Source: Wyeomyia smithii
Lineage: Eukaryota > Arthropoda > Insecta > Diptera > Culicidae
Assembly (NCBI RefSeq): GCF_029784165.1
Contig: NC_073696.1
Location: 101,920,065 to 101,984,064 of the forward strand
Direction: 5' to 3'
DNA: 64,000 nt
Position numbers and translations under genes: made by a program. Below the pieces are notes generated by a model that worked only from the letters and a program-made list of their open reading frames with translations, had not been told where the DNA came from and did no database searches. Shown here piece by piece: positions 57,284-64,000 of the stretch; the stretch's first letter is position 1; every line of letters begins with the position of its first letter.

Positions 57284-57995
57284 TAAAAAAATTAAATTAA
57301 ATTAAAATTAAAATTAAAATTGAATTTAAAAAATGTAATTTAATTTATTGAGATTTGTTTGCTGTCTCAATTAGGACTTATCATTCGTAGGGAGTTAAAC
57401 CTACTTATCAAAAAAAAATAATATAAACTGACAACTAACTCAATTCAAAACTTATTGACTAAAAAGAGAGCTCATCGTAGCAATTGAGGATTGCAACGAT
57501 TTTTGTCGAAAATTGTTAATACTTTTATTTGACATAGCTTCATGTTTCAACACCAGTAAGTCTATGTTATTCGAGTGTACCAAACCAAGACGCTTCAAAA
57601 TCATTTCAGAATTTTATTCCGAACCTGTTATCTGTGCAAAAGAGTAAAAAAATGGGCGGTATAGCGGTACTGCTTGGAGAATTTTGTTTTGATTGGGAAA
57701 TTAAAATTTGGTTACCTTGCCTTGCCTTCACAATTGCTAGACGGACTGGGTATCAATAAAAATTTGACATATGGTTGCCGTTACAATTCGCACAGCGAAA
57801 ATTTTTACTCTCTTTCACAGGACATACCTATAGCCTTTTTGTGAGAAGAGTCTCCCCAAATGAGGCATTTTTGGTCCAAGTTACAGATTTTTGAACCATG
57901 GCAATAAAGTTGGCAAATTCGCAATTGGGCTTTTCTCCTCCCCCAAACTTTCTATATAACTCCCACTTTACCTGAACATTATGGATGGCATGTGG
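57284..57995 (-). mobile_element. Internally deleted jockey-like LINE
   Basis: On the minus strand: ORF1 zinc-knuckle coding (CHGSKICNLDQKC-type, CANCNGNHMSNFY, CPVRLAIVKARQ in shifting frames), then a jump to the last part of ORF2 (INNFRQKSLQSSIAT), stop, a 3' end and a tail of TTTTAA/ATTTTA repeats (57284-57340 as read on plus). It is related to the 49759-54065 element but diverged. Most of ORF2 is missing. Confidence 0.8.
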
Positions 57996-58040
57996 TTTGT
58001 CAAAAAAATTCAAATTGTTAACCTCAGTGCGGTTAGCAAA

Positions 58041-58220
58041 GCAAAGCCTGGGTGCTACATTCCGATTCGGAACTTGACATTCTGTTTACTTAACAAAGAC
58101 TTCGCAGCCGACTGTTCTAGTGTTGCGGGGCTAGCGCTACGATCCTACAGACACTAACAGTCTCTCCCAAACCGACACTCAAACTTACGACGACTGACTT
58201 GTTAGGCCAGCATCATACGA
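58041..58220 (-). repeat. tRNA-derived SINE, family 1, copy 3
   Basis: On the minus strand: GATGCTGGCCTAACAAGTC, a degraded B-box (GTTTGAGTGTCGG), AGGATCGTAGCGCTAG, CAGTCGGCTGCGAAG and CCCAGGCTTTGC. It aligns along its length with copy 1 at 1783-1972. Confidence 0.65.
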
Positions 58221-58646
58221 CGAGATCATCTGGGAGATAAGTCCGGCTTGGCGTTCTTGATGTCATAGGTTAAAAATTTGTATATCTTATCAGTTTAATA
58301 CTGAATAAAGACGATTATGGCCTTTAATTGACTCAGGTAATAAGCATTCGCCGCAAATAAGCATAAGCAGTTGATGGAACAAGTGACCAAATAGTACATA
58401 ACAAATCGAAAAAAGGGACCAACAGTTGTAAGAAAATAGCCAGAGAAGTTATTGTTATGAAAAGGATACGGAATAAGGGATAGGGCGATCTACAGGGAAA
58501 AATCAATCTTCAGGATCGATTCAGCTGAGCGGTCCCAGGATCGATTCACCTTAAAAATCGGAGCTGCAGGATCTATCTCTGTTGAATCGATCTTTCAAAG
58601 CATTTTTTTTGAGGCGCTGTGAAATTCACTGAACCAAGCGCCATTT
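58221..58646. other. Non-coding spacer inside the long inverted-repeat element
   Basis: No gene. Around 58495-58610 the motif GGATCGATTC and near inverses (GAATCGATC) recur, giving a palindromic patch. Confidence 0.4.
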
Positions 58647-59520
58647 TTGAAGTAGAATACTTCTCTCAGGAAGTTCGGCTACATAGGGATGTGAAATGAA
58701 AATCTAAAACCGAAAAAAGTGAAAAATATGTCCAATTTCAAATGCTAATAAATCGGTTAGTATTCGATGTATTTCCTTCGTTCTTGCAGCAATAGATTGG
58801 AAAATCTTCTAAGATTCTTCCCAAAACAAGATAATTGTAATTTTATTATTCACACTATTATACTATTGAAAATAGTCAAGCCTTGTCAAAACGAAAATTT
58901 CGACCCCTGATTGGTCGTTATATGCTTGCTTCCCAAGCACGGTCGACAAAATCATATACCTTGCAATTGAAAACATGCTATTTGGCCTATATAAGAGCCT
59001 GTTTCAGCCGGAGCCGCTCATAACAGTTCTGAACAGCGACGACAGCAGTCCTCCCTTAGCAGCAGCGGGAGCGAGCAGTGGGTACCATCGATAGCGGAAA
59101 GCGGCCACAACTGTGGCATGGCTGTGGATAAGCGTAGCAGTTCCAGCGGATCTCACCATCGATATCAGCAGGGCCAGCAGATGCAGGTACAGTGGATACC
59201 AATGGCGGCCACAACTGTGGCATGGCTACGGATAGTGTTGCAGTTGTTCAGCAGTTAGGCCAGCGTATAGCGGCCACAACTGTGGCATGGCTATGCATAG
59301 CGTAGCATCAGACAGCGACAACAGCAGTCGTCCTTCCTTAGCAGCAGCACTAGCCCTGTGGTTGGTCACCACGTCTCAGGAGCAGCGCAGTTTTTCTCAG
59401 CGTGTGTACAGCGACAACAGCAGTCGTCCTTCCTTTGCAGCAGCAATAGCCCTGTGGTTGGTCACCACGTCTCAGGAGCAGCGCGGTTTTTCTCAGCGTG
59501 TGTCGCCAGACAGCCATTAT
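58647..59520 (+). repeat. Promoter-bearing repeat, copy B
   Basis: Begins TTGAAGTAGAATACTT and follows copy A closely for about 400 bases, including TCTGATTGG-type (here CCCTGATTGGTCG) and the TATA box GGCCTATATAAGAG near 58984. After the presumed start come GACAGCAG and AGCAGCAGC repeats, then GCGGCCACAACTGTGGC three times (about 59100, 59204, 59269), and a 96-base unit twice. The right inverted end seen in A and C is not found straight after it, so B runs into the tandem units at 59520-60000. Confidence 0.65.
58915..59020 (+). promoter_or_regulatory. CCAAT plus TATA promoter module in copy B
   Basis: The inverted CCAAT box (TGATTGGTCG) is followed at about 75 bases by GGCCTATATAAGAG, then CTGTTTCAGCCGGAG. 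Box spacing is as in copy A. The downstream ORF at 59287 would be some 270 bases from the start. Confidence 0.5.
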
Positions 59521-59544
59521 TCCCCCCGTGTTGGGGCAGCATGA
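59287..59544 (+). CDS. Short ORF with a 32-residue duplication in copy B
   Basis: An 85-codon ORF starting MAMHSVASDSD. Its body is two near-identical 32-residue units (SDNSSRPSLAAALALWLVTT and SDNSSRPSFAAAIALWLVTT, each followed by SQEQR and FSQRV), with a hydrophobic core in each. The duplication is equally good in other frames, so the DNA repeat may be the thing conserved. It lies downstream of the copy B promoter. I do not know the protein and doubt it is a conserved gene. Confidence 0.25.
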   Translation: MAMHSVASDSDNSSRPSLAAALALWLVTTSQEQRSFSQRVYSDNSSRPSFAAAIALWLVTTSQEQRGFSQRVSPDSHYSPRVGAA

Positions 59545-60000
59545 AGATTGCCATCAGGAAATCCAATTTTGAAAATCAAAATGCCTTTTTGAAGGCAAAT
59601 AAACAAGTCATTGAAAGTTAATAATTTTTATCAACGCAAGCAAGCATTCTGTGTTGCATCCTAGCAATTTAAATTTGTCGCACCCGTCTAATTTACTGAG
59701 TGTGAAATAGCTTCCACAGTGCATGTTGTCCGTGTATCTTAATTCCCCCAATGTTAGGGCAGCTCAAAGGTTGTAATTAGCAACTGATTTTGAACAGCAA
59801 AATGCTTTTTTGAAGGCAAATAAAAAAATAATTGAAGGTTAATAATTTTCTGGCATCAACACAAGCAGACATTCTGTGCGGGATGCAATCAAATTCTGTT
59901 GTAGTTGTCTAATTTTCACTTTATTTAGTAAACCCCCCACTGTAGGGGCAGCGTAAAGGCTGCGATCAGCATGACCAACTTTGAATAACAAACGGTTAAC
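59520..60000 (+). repeat. Tandem units of about 210 bases with C-run/G-run hairpins
   Basis: Each unit starts with a short hairpin: CCCCCCGTGTTGGGGCAGC (59521), CCCCCAATGTTAGGGCAGC (59745), CCCCCCACTGTAGGGGCAGC (59934). Then come AATTTTGAA, AAATGC(C/T)TTTTTGAAGGC, TAATAATTTT, and ACATTCTGTG. There are two full units and a partial third. They follow copy B and may belong to it. Confidence 0.65.
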
Positions 60001-60256
60001 GTTTATTCACTAAAAATTCATCCAATTCAAAACAGGTTTTTGTATGAGTACAATAATTTGCACAAAAAGACATTAAAAATTTTACCGCATTATTGGACGC
60101 GTTTCTCCAGTCATGCCTCGTGAACGTGAAGGTTCCCTATCACAGACATAGATTTCGTGCTCCAGCACATTACAACACGTGGAAATTGTCTTTTCACTAG
60201 TGCAACATTTCTTGGAAGTGTTTTATTATTCTCGGGTAAGAGACTACGAGTGCATT

Positions 60257-61133
60257 TTGAAGTAGAATACTTCTCTCGGGAAGTTCGGCTACATAGGGAT
60301 GTGAAATGAAAATCTAAAACCGAAAAAAGTGAAAAATATGTCCAATTTCAAATGCTAATAAATCGGTTAGTTTTCGATGGATTTCCTTCGTTATTGCAGC
60401 AATCGATTAGAAAATCTTCTAAGATTCCTACCAAATGCAGGAAATTGCAATTTTATTATTCGTACTATTGTACTATTGAAAATTCTTAAGCCTTGTCAAA
60501 ACACAAAATTCGACCTCTGATTGGTCGTTATACGATTGCTTTCCCATTATTTGGCCTATATAAGAGGCTTCATCAGATATTAAACAAAGATTTCATCAGA
60601 TATTAAATTGAACAACTGAAATTTGAAGAACACAAATGAATATTTGAAGAGTTAATATTTTCTCGTTTTGCGCTATAATCCAAAGTTAATTATCTTAATC
60701 CACATGCATACTCTGACTACGTATGCGTCGCTTAGTGGTTGGCTACGAGTATGCAGAACGCAAATGTCGGCGCGATGTGATTCGGCAAGACGAAATGTGT
60801 TGAAATGTATAGCTCTACTTCGTCGTAAAAAGAGCTGTACATTTCATCACGGTAAGGCGAATCGCATAGCGCCGCCATTCGCGTTCTGCATAACTGTAGC
60901 TTTTGTTCCGTTCCCGTTTAATGATGTCGTATTAAATGTGCATATTGAAATTTGGCAGTACTTCAACTTCTCATTTGCGCAAAATTTTAAAAATATTCAA
61001 TAAACTTCATTCATAATATCAAACAAAGAGAAATTACAATACTGCCAATGAACGGTCAACGTTTATTTACTAGAAAAAATGACTGACACGCAAGTAACGG
61101 GGTTATCTTTCTTGCAAAAGTATTCTACTTCAA
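60257..61133 (+). repeat. Promoter-bearing repeat, copy C
   Basis: Begins TTGAAGTAGAATACTT and ends AAGTATTCTACTTCAA. The first 300 bases match A and B and include CTCTGATTGGTCG and GGCCTATATAAGAGG. The middle differs from A and B, lacking the GCAGC-rich part. The right end (AACGGGGTTATCTTTCTTGC, then the inverted repeat and CTTGCGGTCGTGGC) matches copy A. Confidence 0.7.
60520..60580 (+). promoter_or_regulatory. CCAAT plus TATA promoter module in copy C
   Basis: TCTGATTGGTCG is followed by GGCCTATATAAGAGG. The spacing is shorter than in A and B (a deletion between the boxes removes the AAGCACGGTCGAC block). No reading frame worth supporting follows. Confidence 0.4.
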
Positions 61134-61844
61134 CCTTGCGGTCGTGGCTTTGCATACAACCTTCCTGTGATTTTTTTTTAATTGAGTTAGTTATTAACAC
61201 CAGTGTACGTGAGAATGAATAATCTATCATTCATGAAGAATAGAAATCATTTAAATAGTTCATAATGATAAGCGTATTAGAGAATGCAAGTGAAACATGT
61301 TTGGTGACAGTTGAGTCGAACAGTTTCGCAGACCAGCTACTTGTCCAAAATCCAGCGATCTGCAATATCAAAATTGGTCAGGCGAGTAACTCGCCGCTCG
61401 CCTCGTTTTCTGTAATTAGCCCCAATTACAAAAAAATCCCTAGAACATTGAACACCGATGACTCGAAATCTTGTTTTTGGAGATTGGTTCGATCTGGTTG
61501 TACTCCGATTATTTCATTACTGCTAGTGCATTACCAGTTGGATTATGGGCAGGAATGGAATGGACTTAATGGAGGCATGATGATGTCATAATCGCACGCA
61601 ACCATTCAAAAGCCGATAAGACAACATTAGAAATGATACACGATACCTGACAATCACTCGAAATTGCATAAAAAAAAGTTCTGCACGCTGAAAAATAATT
61701 TTTTTAAAAGATCGAAAAAAAAAACAAATCAAAAATTAAACGATATTTCCGACTTTTTCAGGACAAAAGAATTGATCCGAAAATCAAAAAACAGGATGAA
61801 AATCATATTTTTATCATGTTTTCGAAAATTTAGAAAAAATCAAT
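61134..61844. other. Non-coding spacer before the right arm
   Basis: The frame at 61265-61591 starts with ATG but has no domain, and nothing else suggests a gene. The rest is A-rich. Confidence 0.4.
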
Positions 61845-62628
61845 GAAATTATCATTTAATGAAAAATGCACCTAAGTTATTGAAACTGCTCGCATACGGA
61901 AGCATTTAATTGGTATCTAATCGTATCAAAAGGATTCTGGTTGTTTTCAGAGGAAAATGTTTGTAAAAATTAAAGCTATTTATATAATATCATATTTTTG
62001 AAAAATTTATACAAAATCAATAAATTTATCATGAAAATCAGGTTTTTTCAAGAGCATTTAATGAGCATTTAATTATTATGACCATTCTACAACAGTTTAT
62101 TGCTTGAAAATGCTGTTTCTGGCGAATGTTTTACTAACTTTTTTCTTAAGCTAGCAGAACAATATTTTTGAAAAAAAACGTATTTAATGAAAACTGCACC
62201 TAAGTTATTGAAACTGCTCGCATATGGGAGCATTTAATTGGTATCTAATCGTATCAAAAGAATTCTGATTGTTTTCAGAGGAAAATTTGAAAAAATTGAA
62301 GCTATTTATGTATTATCATATTATTATAATATTATTTAAAAATTTATACAAAATCAATAAAATTATCATGAAAATCAGGTTTTTCAAAGAGCATAAATTG
62401 AGCATTAAATGTTTTTGACCGTTATAGAACTGTTTTGTGGCTAAAAATGCTATTTTTGTATATTGTCTGCTAGCTATTTTCTTAAGCTAGCAAACAAATG
62501 CATTTTTCAAAGGAATGATGGAGCATTAAATTCGGCGATATGGCATTAAATGAGCATCGAATGAGCACTAAATTTTCATGCTCTTAACTCTTTGTTCTGC
62601 TGACTTTGTACTTCCAGCTTAAGGGACA
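61845..62628. repeat. Right arm: inverted copies of the 337-base units
   Basis: Inverse of the left arm. CAGGTTTTTTCAAGAGC begins at 62039 and its diverged match at 62377, again a period of 338 bases. It ends CTTAAGGGACA at 62628. It has about one unit fewer than the left arm. Confidence 0.85.
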
Positions 62629-62639
62629 TTTGTTTTTGC

Positions 62640-63616
62640 TTTAAAATACATGGAAAAATCATACATAGAAGTCAAGGCCAAAAAATTGTTGCACTGTGTT
62701 ATCGGTATAGAAGGTTACCTTCTCGCGTAATGAAGAAAATTGACTATATTAGGGTGAAAGAAGTTCATCAATGTGAAGGGATTTTTTCCAATTTAATATA
62801 GAAGGAAGTTTACTATCTACTAAATTGTCTCAATTAAGATCGGTATAGAAGGTTACCCTTTCGTGTAATAAAGATAATTAACTATATTAGGATGAAAGGA
62901 ATTCATTATATAAAGAGAATTACTTTTCTTCTGAAATATAGTGTTGCCTTTTCATTAGGGTGTCCCAAAAAAATCGATGTTGAAAAAGTCAAGGTGCTCA
63001 GCCCTATATTGAAAGATATTGTTATTTATAGCACTTTTGTAGAACATTCCGACTTTCTAAAAAATTGTTTTCAGATTGCCCAAACGTGATTTATGAAAAA
63101 AATACTTTTTTAAGCTACAAACCCACTTTTTGCACTTCTTTCAATTCTGTCCGATTCCTAAATTTGTCCAAATATTTTTTTTATTTTTGCGAGGTTGTTT
63201 TTGAATGTTTTGAATGGTTTAGTTTAGCATTGCATTCAATTATGTAACTCCCAGAGCCCACTAAACATCACAGAAAAATTACGTTTTCCCATAATTTTTA
63301 GATAAAACCCTTCAAAACACAAATAAAAAACTTTTTTGATCAACAACTGACATTTTCATTGCAAAGCGAGATTTATGACAAAAATTTACATGAAAAAAGA
63401 TCTTTGATATCTTATCGGAGGGCTGAGATATTGGCATTTTTATGTGTGATGGAGAAGTATGCATTTTAACAAATATGTTAAATAACTGTTTTATTTTGGG
63501 AGATAAAAAAAACAATGTTCAGAAAACAAATGCATTTTTGGATGGCTGATAACTAAAAAATCTGCGAAAAAAGTTAAAACCAAAATTGTGATTTTTAGTG
63601 CCTTCTAAACTTAATA
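62640..63616. other. Non-coding stretch with a direct repeat
   Basis: GATCGGTATAGAAGGTTACC and the next 50 bases occur at about 62700-62775 and again at 62840-62912 (period about 139). No gene. The rest is AT-rich. Confidence 0.45.
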
Positions 63617-63691
63617 CAGGCAAACTTCGATATAAGGTACATTTCGATTTTCAAGTTGTACTTTATATCGAATTGTACCTTATATCGAATA
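63617..63691 (+). mobile_element. Left end of a pogo/Tigger-like element
   Basis: CAGGCAAACTTCGATATAAG follows a TA (63615-63616). CAG-starting ends with TTCGATATAAGG-type repeats and TA target sites are typical of pogo-type Tc1/mariner elements. TTCGATATAAGGTAC is followed by two inverted matches, GTACTTTATATCGAA (63658) and GTACCTTATATCGAA (63675). No matching right end was seen in the remaining 300 bases. Confidence 0.55.
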
Positions 63692-64000
63692 ATGAAACAT
63701 TTTTAACAATAGGGCTTCAAATACTTCATTTTGTTGTCATTTGTCTACGTATAGTTTATTTTGGAAATAGAATCCAACTATAAGTGTGAACCAACTTGTT
63801 CCAAGTACAATTTGAAACACATAGTTTATTTTGGCTTTCTAGGAGACCTTTAGCCGCGTGTGATAGTTTGTTTCCAAAACGTATGTCATCCAGTAAAAAA
63901 CATTTATTTACCTTCATACAGACTTTTTATTAAAACTGCTTTTTTTCTTCTCGTTGTTATGTATTTTTTGGTCCGATGAATAAAAACCAAGAATATCTGC
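63692..64000. other. Non-coding end of the window
   Basis: AT-rich with no gene recognised. TAGTTTATTTTGG occurs twice (about 63752 and 63821). It may be the interior of the pogo-like element. Confidence 0.35.

Larger units (their letters stand above)
56195..62628. mobile_element. 6.4-kb element with long, tandemly repeated terminal inverted repeats
   Basis: The left end TGTCCCTTAAGCTGGAAGT is matched by its inverse ending GGGACA at 62628, and the inverted arms then run for about 1.09 kb (left) and 0.78 kb (right). TTTGTTTTTGA (56184-56194) and TTTGTTTTTGC (62629-62639) flank it, a target duplication of 10-11 bases. Each arm is built from about 337-base tandem units. Between the arms lie a deleted jockey copy, a SINE and repeat copies B and C. 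No transposase was found. The layout recalls Foldback-type or Mutator-like elements; it is not assigned. Confidence 0.75.

Noticed and set aside
60668..61003. 111-codon open frame inside repeat copy C
   Set aside because: No usual start, no domain, and it lies in a part of the repeat that differs between copies.
61265..61591. 108-codon open frame starting with ATG
   Set aside because: No recognisable domain, no upstream promoter or splice signals, and it sits between repeat copy C and the inverted arm. Chance frame is the simpler view.

Overview
The window is a piece of an insect nuclear genome, most likely a culicine (Aedes-like) mosquito. It is AT-rich, has spliced genes with GT-AG introns, and is dominated by transposable elements of types common in large mosquito genomes: BEL/Pao, Ty3/gypsy, jockey-like LINEs, tRNA-derived SINEs, and hAT-, mariner/pogo- and piggyBac-like inverted-repeat elements. 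The species call rests on overall character and is not proven from the sequence.

Only one host gene is clear. A nine-exon gene on the + strand (11944-19568) encodes a secreted, about 2370-residue, multi-domain chitinase of the Cht10 (group II) type. It has four GH18 domains and four CBM14 chitin-binding domains joined by Thr-rich linkers. The first GH18 domain has Asn in place of the catalytic Glu; the other three keep the Glu. A second possible host exon or small gene is the 148-codon ORF at 33607-34053, with a basic, mitochondrial-type N-terminus. I do not recognise it.

Layout. 1-11900: non-coding, probably upstream or 5' intron of the chitinase, with candidate TATA promoters near 318 and 10811, SINEs, a promoter-bearing repeat (5727-6916) and three inverted-repeat elements (8319-10436). 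11944-19640: chitinase and its poly(A) signal. 19919-32400: a nest of elements. The host is a decayed minus-strand Ty3/gypsy element, cut by a hAT-like element (21538-23249, 8-bp target duplication) that contains a Tc1/mariner-type transposase relic, and cut again by a BEL/Pao element with both LTRs (23420-30852). 33607-34053: possible gene. 36494-44122: a minus-strand LINE copy split by a 5.85-kb inverted-repeat element, which itself contains a longer copy of the same LINE and two SINEs. 44123-47069: a LINE fragment and two small inverted-repeat elements. 49760-54065: a nearly full-length jockey-like LINE with an intact ORF2. 56195-62628: a 6.4-kb element with long terminal inverted repeats, each made of about 337-bp tandem units, enclosing a deleted jockey copy, a SINE and two more copies of the promoter-bearing repeat. 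63617 to the end: the start of a pogo-like element.

The least familiar structures are the long inverted-repeat element and the promoter-bearing repeat family (three copies, each with CCAAT and TATA boxes at fixed spacing; one copy runs into short coding and tandem repeats). I could not match either to a named family.
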